From NCBI RefSeq assembly GCF_019880365.1, contig NZ_CP082271.1, positions 2,852,001 to 2,916,000 on the forward strand: 64,000 bases of DNA. The letters run 5' to 3'. Under the pieces are notes generated by a model, which saw nothing but the letters and a program-made list of their open reading frames with translations, was not told the origin of the DNA and made no database searches. This DNA comes from Pseudomonas sp. DNDY-54 (lineage in GTDB: Bacteria > Pseudomonadota > Gammaproteobacteria > Pseudomonadales > Pseudomonadaceae). Both the position numbers and the translations under genes were made by a program. Positions 8,812 to 17,186 of the stretch are shown piece after piece (position 1 is the stretch's first letter; each line of letters begins with the position of its first letter).

Positions 8812-10092
8812 TCATCCGACCCTCCGTGAAGATGCGTTGTACAGACCCGAGAACATATCAGCCATGGTTTCCTCGCTGGGATCTTCCTGGGTCTGCAAGC
8901 TCACCGCTCGGCTCACCAGTTGATGGCTGCGCGGCAGATGCAGATCTTCAGGGATGCGCGGCCCGTCGGCGAGGTAGGCGATGGGCAGATGCTGGCTGAT
9001 GGTAAGACCCAGCACATCACCCAGGCTCCCGGCCTCATCCAGTTTAGTCAGAATGCAGCCAGCCAGCCCGCAACCGCGGTAATGATGCCAGGTCGCCTTG
9101 AGCACCTGGCTCTGGCTGGTCGCCGGCAAGACCAGGTAATTCTTCGACTTGATACCGCGATCGGCCAGCGCCTCGAGCTGCGCACGCATCATCGGGTCAC
9201 CGGCAGGCAGGCCAGCCGTGTCGATAAGAATCAGACGCTTGCGGGCCAGAGGGGCGAGACTTTTGCTCAGCGGCTGGCTTGGGTCGATCTGGATGACCGG
9301 CACGTTGAGGATGCGGCCCAGTGTATTCAGCTGCTCCTGTGCGCCGATACGATAGTTGTCCATGCTTGCCAGGGCGATGCTCTGAGGGCCGTGCTTGAGC
9401 ACATAACGGGCCGCGAGCTTGGCGAGTGTAGTGGTTTTGCCGGCACCGGCAGGGCCAACCAACGCGATGATCCCACCCTCTTCCAGCGGCTCGGTCTTGG
9501 TAACCTTGATCGATTGCGCCAGGTGCGCCAGTACCATACGCCACGCCTGGCGCGGCTCGGTCACGGCCGATACTTTTTCAAGCAGGGCGCGAGACAGGTC
9601 TGCCGGCAGGCCGATGCGCTGCAGACGACGCCAGAGGCTGGCTTGCTGCGGACGGCGGCTCTGCTCGTGTCCCCAGGCAAGCGATCCGAGTTGCACCTCG
9701 ATCAGCTCGCGCAACCCCTGGAGCTCCGATTGCATGGCCTCCATTGCTCGGGAATCCGACGCGGCAGGAGCGGCAACCGGCTTCGACTGTGCGGGCGCGG
9801 CAGGTTTCTCGGCATGCAGTTGACGGTCCTGTCCGGCCGGATGGCGCGACGGCGCTTGCAGCTCGGCGTGAGCACTGGCGATGCGTGCCTGAGTCTTGCG
9901 CAGCTCGGCTTCGAGCGCCGCATTCGGCTGCTTCGGGGCTGCTGGCTCCATCGGGTAATCAAGCACAGCGGTCAGCTCGACGCCGCCAGCGACCCGACGG
10001 TTTCCCGTGATCACCGCATCGGCGCCCAGTTCGTCACGGATCATTTTCATGGCGATCCGCATGTCGGCTGCGAAGAAACGTTTGACCTGCAT
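8812..10092 (-). CDS. flhF: Polar flagellum placement GTPase FlhF
   Basis: This 426-residue protein is a signal-recognition-particle-type GTPase that sets polar flagellar assembly. A basic N-terminal B domain (MQVKRFFAADMRIAM) is followed by an Ala/Pro/Gln-rich linker (about 50-110). The NG domain has the P-loop GPAGAGKTTT (213-222), the DTAGLPAGD switch region near 291 and the TKLDEAGSLG guanine-specificity motif. It starts 15 nt downstream of flhA and partners functionally with FleN, whose activity on FlhF sets number and place. Confidence 0.97.
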   Translation of the reverse strand: MQVKRFFAADMRIAMKMIRDELGADAVITGNRRVAGGVELTAVLDYPMEPAAPKQPNAALEAELRKTQARIASAHAELQAPSRHPAGQDRQLHAEKPAAPAQSKPVAAPAASDSRAMEAMQSELQGLRELIEVQLGSLAWGHEQSRRPQQASLWRRLQRIGLPADLSRALLEKVSAVTEPRQAWRMVLAHLAQSIKVTKTEPLEEGGIIALVGPAGAGKTTTLAKLAARYVLKHGPQSIALASMDNYRIGAQEQLNTLGRILNVPVIQIDPSQPLSKSLAPLARKRLILIDTAGLPAGDPMMRAQLEALADRGIKSKNYLVLPATSQSQVLKATWHHYRGCGLAGCILTKLDEAGSLGDVLGLTISQHLPIAYLADGPRIPEDLHLPRSHQLVSRAVSLQTQEDPSEETMADMFSGLYNASSRRVG

Positions 10093-10107
10093 GGCCTGTA
10101 CCCTCGA

Positions 10108-12228
10108 TTAATTCTGGCCCACCGTTGAAACGATGGTGACTTGCTTGTTATCCGGTATTTCCTGATAGGCCAGCACATGAATGTTCGGTACGGCGAGTCG
10201 GGCGAAGCGCGACAGCATCGCGCGGACCGGACCTGCCACCAGCAGAATCGCTGGCTTACCCATCATTTCTTGACGCTGTGCCGCTTCTACCAGAGACCTT
10301 TGCAATTTTTCGGCCATTCCTGGCTCGAGGAGAATGCCATCTTCCGAGCCCTGTCCAGCCTTCTGCAGACTGTTTAGCAATATCTGTTCCAACCTGGGCT
10401 CAAGGGTGATCACAGGCAGCTGCGGCTCAAGCCCTACAACGTTTTGCACAATGGCACGGGACAACGCGACCCGCACCGCCGCCACCATCGCGGCGGGATC
10501 TTGACTCTTGGCTGCGACATTCGCGATGGCCTCGGCGATGGTTCGAATGTCCCGAACCGGTACCTGCTCCTGCAGCAGCGCCTGAAGCACCTTGAGCAGC
10601 GTCGACAGTGAAATCATCCCCGGCACCAGCTCTTCAGCCAGCTTCGGCGAGCTCTTCGCGAGAAGCTGCATCAGCTGTTGAACCTCCTCATGACCGAGGA
10701 GCTCGTGCGCATGCTTGTGCAAGACCTGATTAAGATGCGTCGCAACCACGGTGCTGGCATCCACGACCGTGTAGCCCAGCGATTGCGCTTGATCACGTTG
10801 ACTGGCCTCGATCCATACCGCCTCCAGGCCAAAGGCCGGATCTTTGGCGGCGATGCCGTTCAGAGGCCCGAACACCTGTCCCGGGTTGATTGCCAACTCG
10901 CGATCCGGATACACCTCGGCTTCAGCCAGACTGACGCCCATGAGCGTCAACCGATAGGCGTTCGGCAACAGGTCAAGGTTGTCGCGGATGTGCACCGACG
11001 GCATCAGGAACCCGAGATCCTGAGACAGCTTCTTACGAACGCCCTTGATCCGCGCCAGCAACTGGCCACCCTGGTTGCGATCGACCAGCGGAATCAATCG
11101 GTAGCCCACCTCCAGGCCCACCATATCCACGGGGGTTACGTCGTCCCAGCCCAGCTCTTTGGTTTCGGCGGTGCGCTGCGCGGGAAGCAATTCCTGCTGT
11201 TTCTGAACCTCTTGCTCAGCGTGTTGCTTGACCTGCTTCTGACGATGCCAGATCCAGTACGCGCCGCCAGCAGCCACCGCACCGAGACCAAGGAAGGACA
11301 TATGCGGCATGCCGGGCACCAGGCCCATGGCAATCATGATGCCCGCCGACACGGCCAGGGCCTTGGGCGAGGCGAACATCTGCCGGTTGACCTGCTGGCC
11401 CATGTCTTCCGAGCTGGTGACGCGCGTCACCATAATGGCGGCGGCAGTGGAAAGCAGGAGCGAGGGGATCTGCGCGACGAGGCCGTCACCGATGGTCAGC
11501 AGCGCGTACACCTGGCCGGCTTCGCTGAAGCTCATGCCGTGCTGCGCCATGCCGATACCGACGCCGCCGATCAGGTTGATGAACAGGATCAGCAAACCCG
11601 CGATGGCGTCACCGCGCACGAACTTGCTCGCACCGTCCATCGAGCCATAGAAGTCCGCTTCAGACGCCACTTCGACACGGCGCAGCTTGGCCTCGGACTG
11701 GTCGATCAGGCCGGCGTTGAGGTCGGCGTCGATGGCCATCTGCTTGCCGGGCATGGCATCAAGGGTAAAGCGCGCGCTGACTTCGGAAATCCGCCCGGCA
11801 CCCTTTGTCACCACGACGAAGTTGATGATCATCAGGATCGCGAACACGACGATACCGACAACGTAGTTGCCGCCGATCACAACATTACCGAAGGCTTCGA
11901 TCACGTGACCGGCCGCCGAACCGCCTTCGTGACCGTTGATCAGTACCACCCGCGTCGACGCGACGTTCAATGCCAGACGCATCAGGGTCGCAACCAGCAA
12001 GATCGTAGGGAATACCGCGAAATCCAGCGGGCGCAGCGCATAAACGCTGACCAGCAACACAACGATCGACAGAGCGATGTTGAAGGTGAACAGCAGATCC
12101 AGAAGGAACGGCGGCACCGACAGCATCATCATGCCCATCATCACGAGCAACAGCAGCGGCACGCCAAGGTTGCCGCGGCCCGCGCCTGTTATCCCGTTGC
12201 GGATGCCGATGAGTTGAGTGCGATCCAA
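10108..12228 (-). CDS. flhA: Flagellar type III export gate protein FlhA
   Basis: This 706-residue inner-membrane export gate subunit has about eight N-terminal transmembrane helices (first about 20-60) and a large cytoplasmic domain that docks chaperone-substrate complexes. The conserved FHIPEP region is represented by NFVVVTKGAGRISEVSARF and TLDAMPGKQMAIDADLNAG. I assign a TTG start at 12228 (MDRTQLIGIRNG) because it gives the family length; the longer ATG frame adds 34 dissimilar residues. A sigma-54-like promoter lies about 60 nt upstream. It heads the flhA-flhF-fleN-fliA unit. Confidence 0.95.
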   Translation of the reverse strand: MDRTQLIGIRNGITGAGRGNLGVPLLLLVMMGMMMLSVPPFLLDLLFTFNIALSIVVLLVSVYALRPLDFAVFPTILLVATLMRLALNVASTRVVLINGHEGGSAAGHVIEAFGNVVIGGNYVVGIVVFAILMIINFVVVTKGAGRISEVSARFTLDAMPGKQMAIDADLNAGLIDQSEAKLRRVEVASEADFYGSMDGASKFVRGDAIAGLLILFINLIGGVGIGMAQHGMSFSEAGQVYALLTIGDGLVAQIPSLLLSTAAAIMVTRVTSSEDMGQQVNRQMFASPKALAVSAGIMIAMGLVPGMPHMSFLGLGAVAAGGAYWIWHRQKQVKQHAEQEVQKQQELLPAQRTAETKELGWDDVTPVDMVGLEVGYRLIPLVDRNQGGQLLARIKGVRKKLSQDLGFLMPSVHIRDNLDLLPNAYRLTLMGVSLAEAEVYPDRELAINPGQVFGPLNGIAAKDPAFGLEAVWIEASQRDQAQSLGYTVVDASTVVATHLNQVLHKHAHELLGHEEVQQLMQLLAKSSPKLAEELVPGMISLSTLLKVLQALLQEQVPVRDIRTIAEAIANVAAKSQDPAAMVAAVRVALSRAIVQNVVGLEPQLPVITLEPRLEQILLNSLQKAGQGSEDGILLEPGMAEKLQRSLVEAAQRQEMMGKPAILLVAGPVRAMLSRFARLAVPNIHVLAYQEIPDNKQVTIVSTVGQN

Positions 12229-12286
12229 CGTAGCCCCCGGTAGAGCAGAACAAAGAATTGACGCAATACGCGCCCTGCCGAAGCTA

Positions 12287-12305
12287 TAGCAAGAAGGGGT
12301 CCAAC
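12287..12305 (-). promoter_or_regulatory. Probable sigma-54 promoter of flhA
   Basis: The minus strand reads TTGGACCCCTTCTTGC, with GG (12302-12301) and GC (12290-12289) separated by exactly 10 nt. The -12 element TTGC is canonical; the -24 element TTGGACC departs from TGGCAC. Transcription would start near 12277, about 49 nt before the flhA start. The flhA operon is RpoN/FleQ-dependent in P. aeruginosa, which supports the call. Confidence 0.6.
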
Positions 12306-12485
12306 TTCGCCGGGGCGAGCCGGCGTGCACCGCGCGTCAGACGCTTGCCCTCGCGAAACGGGTTCGAACCGACTGGCCTTGGGGCAGTCTCACCCCTAGC
12401 GGGATAGACGGCCGTCGCGTAGCCGTTCAGTGCTCGCTCCTCTGCGGCACGTCCGCTTTGTCCACCCTCAACAGGAGTCTTTGCC

Positions 12486-13007
12486 ATGAAACAGTGGATC
12501 ATCGCAGCCCTTGCCGGCTGCACGGCCATGAGCCTGCAAGCCGAAACCCTCAGCGTGCCGGTGAACGCGGTATCGGCTGACGGCGTCGGCAAATCCGTCG
12601 GGACCATCAAGATCGAGAGCAGCGAGTACGGGCTCGTCTTCCGTCCGGAGCTATCGGGTCTGGACGCCGGCGCCCATGGCTTCCATATCCATGCCAAAGG
12701 CAGCTGCGACCCAGCGGAGAAAGACGGCGAGACCATCGCAGCAGGCGCCGCCGGAGGGCACTGGGACCCGAAGAACACCGGTACGCATGGCGAGCCGTGG
12801 GGCGAAGGCCATATGGGCGACCTCCCCGCGCTCATGGTGAGCGGCGACGGCACCGCCAATCAGCCGGTCCTCGCCCCACGCTTGAAAAGCCTGGGCGACA
12901 TCAAGGGCCTGGCACTGATGGTTCACAAAGGTGGCGATAACCACGCTGACCACCCACAGCCACTCGGTGGCGGAGGCGCTCGAGTGGCCTGCGGGTTGAT
13001 CGAGTAA
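12486..13007 (+). CDS. sodC: Periplasmic Cu/Zn superoxide dismutase SodC
   Basis: This 173-residue protein converts superoxide to peroxide and oxygen in the periplasm. A signal peptide ends at about 19 (SLQA/ET). Copper and zinc ligands are in GFHIHAKGSC, GGHWDP, GTHG and HADHPQPLGGGGARVACG; two cysteines (SC and AC) should form the conserved disulfide. The ATG at 12486 has AGGAG 9 nt upstream. It is transcribed divergently from flhA and convergently with flhB, splitting two flagellar units, and has no obvious flagellar role. Confidence 0.96.
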   Translation: MKQWIIAALAGCTAMSLQAETLSVPVNAVSADGVGKSVGTIKIESSEYGLVFRPELSGLDAGAHGFHIHAKGSCDPAEKDGETIAAGAAGGHWDPKNTGTHGEPWGEGHMGDLPALMVSGDGTANQPVLAPRLKSLGDIKGLALMVHKGGDNHADHPQPLGGGGARVACGLIE

Positions 13008-13100
13008 CGTTGCGGGAAGCTCAGGACTGGGCCGATTGGGTTGTATGCCGAACAGCGCCCAGTTGTGCGCCCTGTCACGACTGCTCACAGCCCGCCCGGG

Positions 13101-13118
13101 GGTGGGCTTCAGCCCACC
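13101..13118. repeat. REP-like hairpin between sodC and flhB
   Basis: GGTGGGCT and AGCCCACC form a perfect 8-bp inverted repeat around TC, within a GC-rich run in the convergent sodC/flhB interval. GTGGGCT-type palindromes of this form recur between genes in Pseudomonas genomes as REP-like elements (recalled, not counted here). There is no U-run, so a classical terminator is unlikely. Confidence 0.5.
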
Positions 13119-13200
13119 ACATTCGGTCTGCAGTCCCGCAGCAGGCTGACCTCATCCTGCAAAGCCCCAGGCTCAACGTTTCAGAGCGACCGCCCGCCGC

Positions 13201-14337
13201 TCATTCGTCTCGGCGAAGGTCCGGCGGGATCGGCAGGTTGCTCAATGGATCTGGCCGTTTACCCTTGCCGGAGCGGTACTGGCGAAGCTGGTAGACATAC
13301 GCGAGCACCTGCGCCACGGCGAGGTACAGACCCGCGGGAATCTCCTGATCAAGCTCGGTGGAGTAATACACCGACCTCGCCAGCGCCGGCGACTCGAGTA
13401 CTGTCACCTTGTGCTCGTTGGCAATCTCACGAATCTTCAGCGCAACAAAGTCGCCGCCCTTAGCCACCAGCATCGGCGCGCCGCCCTTATCGCCGTCATA
13501 TTTCAGTGCTACGGCAAAGTGGGTCGGGTTGGTGATGACCACGTCAGCCTCCGGCACCGCCTGCATCATCCGGCGTTGCGCTGCGTCGCGCTGCAACTGA
13601 CGAATCCGCGACTTCACCTCGGGCTTGCCTTCGCTGTCCTTGTACTCGTCGCGCACTTCCTGCTTGGTCATCATCATTTTCTGTTTGTTGTCCCAGAGCT
13701 GGAACGGGACATCCACCGCGGCGATCAAGATCAGCCCACAGGCCATCCACAGTGCGCACCAGCCCACCACTTCGGCACTGTGCATGATGGCGAGATCCAG
13801 CGGTTGCTTGGCGATGGACAGCAGGTCGTCCTGATAGGCGCTGAGAACCGCCAGCGCCACCATTAACACCACCAGAAACTTGCCGAGCGCCTTCAGCAAT
13901 TCGACCAGTGCTTTGGTCGAAAACATCCGTTTCAAACCGGGCCCGGGATTCATCCGACTAAATTTAGGTGCCATCGATTTGGCCGAGAACAGCCAGCCAC
14001 CCAACGAAATCGGGCCGATGATGGAGACGATCATCAGCACGATCAGCAACGGTATGACAGCCTCGAGTGCGATCATCCCGCTGCTCATGAGCAGCCGCAC
14101 CATGGCACCTTCATCCAATAGGGTTTCCCGGCTCAGCTCAAAGCTGCCCTGCATCATCGCCATCAGGCTGCCCGCCAGGCTGCCGCCAGACGCCAGTAAG
14201 CCGCCAATCCCTCCAAGCGTCACCGCGACCGTATTCAGCTCTTTGGAGCGGGCAAGCTGACCTTTCTCGCGAGATTCACGGATGCGTTTCTCCGTGGGTT
14301 CCTCGCTTTTGTCGGCACCGCTTTCGCTCTCAGCCAT
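13201..14337 (-). CDS. flhB: Flagellar export specificity-switch protein FlhB
   Basis: This 378-residue export apparatus protein has four membrane helices (about 38-60, 88-112, 146-168 and 190-212) and a cytoplasmic domain with the self-cleavage motif NPTH at 270-273. Cleavage between Asn and Pro switches export from rod-hook to filament substrates, together with FliK. The N-terminal TEKRIRESREKGQ segment is typical. It starts 36 nt after fliR and ends the fliLMNOPQR-flhB series. The C-terminal tail after the cleaved domain is basic and Pro-rich. Confidence 0.97.
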   Translation of the reverse strand: MAESESGADKSEEPTEKRIRESREKGQLARSKELNTVAVTLGGIGGLLASGGSLAGSLMAMMQGSFELSRETLLDEGAMVRLLMSSGMIALEAVIPLLIVLMIVSIIGPISLGGWLFSAKSMAPKFSRMNPGPGLKRMFSTKALVELLKALGKFLVVLMVALAVLSAYQDDLLSIAKQPLDLAIMHSAEVVGWCALWMACGLILIAAVDVPFQLWDNKQKMMMTKQEVRDEYKDSEGKPEVKSRIRQLQRDAAQRRMMQAVPEADVVITNPTHFAVALKYDGDKGGAPMLVAKGGDFVALKIREIANEHKVTVLESPALARSVYYSTELDQEIPAGLYLAVAQVLAYVYQLRQYRSGKGKRPDPLSNLPIPPDLRRDE

Positions 14338-14373
14338 GAATGGCCTCCGGCAGCTCTGTAGTAGGAGTTGGCA

Positions 14374-15153
14374 TCAGCGCAAGCCGATCAATTCACGAAG
14401 CATTGCCAGCGCTTCACTGACGAAGGTCTGATACTGCGCCAGGATGTCGGCCATGCCGATCCAGACGATGATCAGGCCAAGCACCAGGGTCAACGGGAAA
14501 CCGATGGAGAAAATGTTCAGCTGCGGGGCCGCCCGGGTCATTAGGCCGAACGCCAGGTTGACCACCAGCAGCGCGGTAATCGCTGGCAACACCAGCAACA
14601 AACCGGCGCCGAGCACCCATCCCAGCTTGCCGGCGACTTCCCAGAAGTGATTGGTACCAACCAACCAGCCGCCGATGGGCAGCGTTGTGAAACTCTCGGT
14701 GAGAATCTCCAGCACCACCAGATGACCGTTCATGGCCAAAAACAGCAGGATCACCAGCATATTGAAGAACTGGCCAATCACCGGGACCGAGACGCCGTTG
14801 GCCGGATCGACCATTGATGCGAAACCCAGGCCCATCTGCATGGCGAGCAGCTGACCGGAAACGATGAACACCTGAAAGAACAGCTGCAGCACAAAGCCCA
14901 GCATCACGCCGATCAGGATCTGCTCGGCGATCAGCACTAACGCCTGCCCGCTCAGCGCTTCCACCACCGGGACGGCCGGTAGCCCAGGGACGAGAACAAC
15001 CGCGATTGCAACGGCCAGGTAGAGGCGCACGCGCATCGGTACCAGTTGCGTACCGATAATCGGCATGCTCATGAGCAGTGCCGCGATCCGGAACAACGGC
15101 AGCAGAAATTGCCCGACCCAGGCGCCGATCTGCGCATCGCTGAGCTCAAGCAC
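14374..15153 (-). CDS. fliR: Flagellar export gate protein FliR
   Basis: This 259-residue hydrophobic protein, with about six membrane helices, forms the FliPQR export gate. The family stretches FASMVDPANGVSVPVIGQF and LNIFSIGFPLTLVLG are present. The start is a GTG at 15153 (MLELSDAQIG), which matches the family N-terminus, with AAGG about 10 nt upstream. It follows fliQ by 36 nt. Confidence 0.96.
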   Translation of the reverse strand: MLELSDAQIGAWVGQFLLPLFRIAALLMSMPIIGTQLVPMRVRLYLAVAIAVVLVPGLPAVPVVEALSGQALVLIAEQILIGVMLGFVLQLFFQVFIVSGQLLAMQMGLGFASMVDPANGVSVPVIGQFFNMLVILLFLAMNGHLVVLEILTESFTTLPIGGWLVGTNHFWEVAGKLGWVLGAGLLLVLPAITALLVVNLAFGLMTRAAPQLNIFSIGFPLTLVLGLIIVWIGMADILAQYQTFVSEALAMLRELIGLR

Positions 15154-15189
15154 GGGCGCAGGCCTTGCGCGTGGTCTTGTTCATCATGG

Positions 15190-15459
15190 CTAGCCGATGA
15201 TCAACGGGATGTTCTGGATCAAGCCCTGGGTGTATTCCATCAACTCGCGAACCAGCCAGGGGCCCGCCCAGATCAGCGTCATCAGCATCACTAACAGTCG
15301 CGGCAGAAAACTCAGGGTTTGTTCGTTGATCTGCGTCGCCGCCTGGAACATCGCGACCACGAGGCCGACCAGCAGACTCGGCACCACCAGTACACCGACG
15401 ATCATGGCCGTCATCCACAGGCTTTCTCGAAACAAATCAACCGCGACTTCGGGTGTCAT
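15190..15459 (-). CDS. fliQ: Flagellar export gate protein FliQ
   Basis: This 89-residue protein has two membrane helices (about 15-38 and 50-72) separated by a short loop containing QINEQTLSFLP, the FliQ/SpaQ signature. It assembles with FliP and FliR into the helical export gate. Length is the usual size. It lies between fliP (19-nt gap) and fliR. Confidence 0.96.
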   Translation of the reverse strand: MTPEVAVDLFRESLWMTAMIVGVLVVPSLLVGLVVAMFQAATQINEQTLSFLPRLLVMLMTLIWAGPWLVRELMEYTQGLIQNIPLIIG

Positions 15460-15478
15460 GCGTGTCTCCCTTTAGCCG

Positions 15479-16255
15479 CTAAAGCGTGCCGAAACTGCTC
15501 GCGAGCGTACCGATGATCAGCCCCCAGCCATCGACCAGCACGAACAGCATGATCTTGAAGGGCAACGAAATGATGAGCGGCGAGAGCATCATCATGCCCA
15601 TCGCCATCAGCACGCTGGCCACCACCATGTCGATGATCAGAAACGGAATGAAGATCATGAAACCGATCTGGAAGGCCGTCTTCAGCTCTGACGTCACGAA
15701 TGCCGGGACCAAAATTGTCAGCGGCGCGGCGTCCGGCGTCTGGATGTCGGTGCGGCGCGACAGCCGCACAAACAACTCCAGATCGCTCTCGCGCGTTTGC
15801 GCCAGCATGAAGTTCTTCAACGGGATCTCTGCCCGCGCGATCGCATCAGGCGCCGACAATTGTTCGTTGAGGTAAGGCTGCACCGCCTCGTTGTTAATCC
15901 GCTCGAACACCGGCGCCATGATGAACAGCGTCAAGAAAATCGTCAGACCCACCAGAATCTGATTCGACGGCGTCTGCTGCAAGCCCAACGCCTGACGCAA
16001 AATGGAAAAGACGATGATGATCCGGGTGAAGCTGGTCATCAGCATGACGAACGCCGGGATGAAGCTCAGCGCCGTCATGATCAGCAGAATCTGCAGGCTG
16101 ACCGAATACTCCTGCTGCCCTTCGGCATCGGTACTCAGCGTAATCGCCGGTATCGACAGCGGATTGTCGCCCTGAGCAATCAAACCACCGGCATCCTGAC
16201 CCACGGCAAACGGGGCGGCCAGCATCAGCACGGCCGCCAACAGCAATCGAAGCAT
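15479..16255 (-). CDS. fliP: Flagellar export gate protein FliP
   Basis: This 258-residue protein begins with a cleavable signal peptide (about 1-19, ending AVGQ), as is usual for FliP, followed by four membrane helices. Family signatures include MLMTSFTRIIIVFSILRQALG and PLKIMLFVLVDGW-like SLPFKIMLFVLVDGW near the C-terminus. It is the core of the FliPQR export gate. Its start overlaps the fliO stop as TGATG, suggesting coupled translation. Confidence 0.97.
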   Translation of the reverse strand: MLRLLLAAVLMLAAPFAVGQDAGGLIAQGDNPLSIPAITLSTDAEGQQEYSVSLQILLIMTALSFIPAFVMLMTSFTRIIIVFSILRQALGLQQTPSNQILVGLTIFLTLFIMAPVFERINNEAVQPYLNEQLSAPDAIARAEIPLKNFMLAQTRESDLELFVRLSRRTDIQTPDAAPLTILVPAFVTSELKTAFQIGFMIFIPFLIIDMVVASVLMAMGMMMLSPLIISLPFKIMLFVLVDGWGLIIGTLASSFGTL

Positions 16256-16674
16256 CAGGGCTTGTCCTTCTGGTCCCTGCCAAGCAGCTCCATGAGGCGC
16301 TGGGCAAACTCCGGGTTGGCAGGCTCAGCGTCCGGCAGATGAACCGGCTCTTCAAGCACATGCAGAGGGGTGATCCGGCCTGCACTCAGCCCGAGCAACA
16401 CCTGCTCACTGCCGACCTGCACCAGCACCAACCGTTCGCGCGGGCCCAGCGCATGGCTGGAAATCAGCTTGATCGCCTGGTTACTGCGCGGATTGATCTG
16501 CTGCATGCGTCTGAGCAACCAGGCGAGCAAGAAGATCAGGCCGATCACCAACAGCAGGCCGAACAGCAGTTTGGTCATCTGAGCGCCCATACCGGAACTG
16601 TTCATGCTCGCCGCGGGCTCGGCGGCCATTACCGGCACGGCCAGCAATAGCGAAAGAAAGGCCAGAATTCGCAT
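16255..16674 (-). CDS. fliO: Flagellar export assembly protein FliO
   Basis: This 139-residue membrane protein helps assemble the FliP ring. It has an N-terminal signal-like segment (1-18), one strong membrane helix (about 34-56, KLLFGLLLVIGLIFLLAWLL) and a cytoplasmic domain with GPRERLVLVQVGSEQVLLG, the FliO family core. It starts one nucleotide after fliN ends and is coupled to fliP. Confidence 0.95.
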   Translation of the reverse strand: MRILAFLSLLLAVPVMAAEPAASMNSSGMGAQMTKLLFGLLLVIGLIFLLAWLLRRMQQINPRSNQAIKLISSHALGPRERLVLVQVGSEQVLLGLSAGRITPLHVLEEPVHLPDAEPANPEFAQRLMELLGRDQKDKP

Positions 16675-16675
16675 G

Positions 16676-17146
16676 TCAGCGCAGCTTCTTGATGCGTTCG
16701 CTTGGACTGATTACATCAGTCAAACGGATGCCGAATTTTTCGTTCACCACCACGACCTCGCCGTGGGCGATCAGGGTGCCGTTCACCAGCACGTCCAGCG
16801 GTTCACCCGCCAAACGGTCAAGCTCGACCACCGAGCCCTGGTTGAGCTGGAGCAGGTTGCGGATGCTGATTTCGGTGCTTCCGACCTCCATCGAGATCGA
16901 AACCGGAATATCCAGAATCACGTCGAGATTCGGCCCTTCAAGACCGGCCTGCAGCGGCGCGCCCTTCGGACTGCTGCCGAATTCTTCCAACGGCGCCCGT
17001 GGCGGGGCCACAGGCGTCGCCGGGCCCTGATTGAGCAGCGCGTCGATATCGTCCTGATTCGCGTCCCCCGCCTCGGCCAACGCCGAGGCCCACTCATCGG
17101 CCAGGGCCTGCTCTTCAGGAGATGTGTTTTCGTAATCGTCTGCCAT
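16676..17146 (-). CDS. fliN: Flagellar motor switch protein FliN
   Basis: This 156-residue C-ring protein carries a C-terminal SpoA domain (about 75-156) with VSISMEVGSTEISIRNLLQL and ALAGEPLDVLVNG-like LAGEPLDVLVNG. The extended acidic N-terminus holds NQDDIDALLNQG (about 30-41), closely resembling the CheY-binding peptide at the FliM N-terminus. FliN bears most of the C-ring and binds FliH at the export gate. It is 40 nt after fliM. Confidence 0.96.
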   Translation of the reverse strand: MADDYENTSPEEQALADEWASALAEAGDANQDDIDALLNQGPATPVAPPRAPLEEFGSSPKGAPLQAGLEGPNLDVILDIPVSISMEVGSTEISIRNLLQLNQGSVVELDRLAGEPLDVLVNGTLIAHGEVVVVNEKFGIRLTDVISPSERIKKLR

Positions 17147-17186
17147 CGCTAAACCTCGACCGGCTGGTAATTGAATGTGGACTTAA

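Noticed and set aside
10678..12243. 521-codon plus-strand frame opposite flhA
   Set aside because: Shadow frame in GC-rich DNA with His/Gln/Asp-rich composition; flhA on the other strand is complete and conserved.
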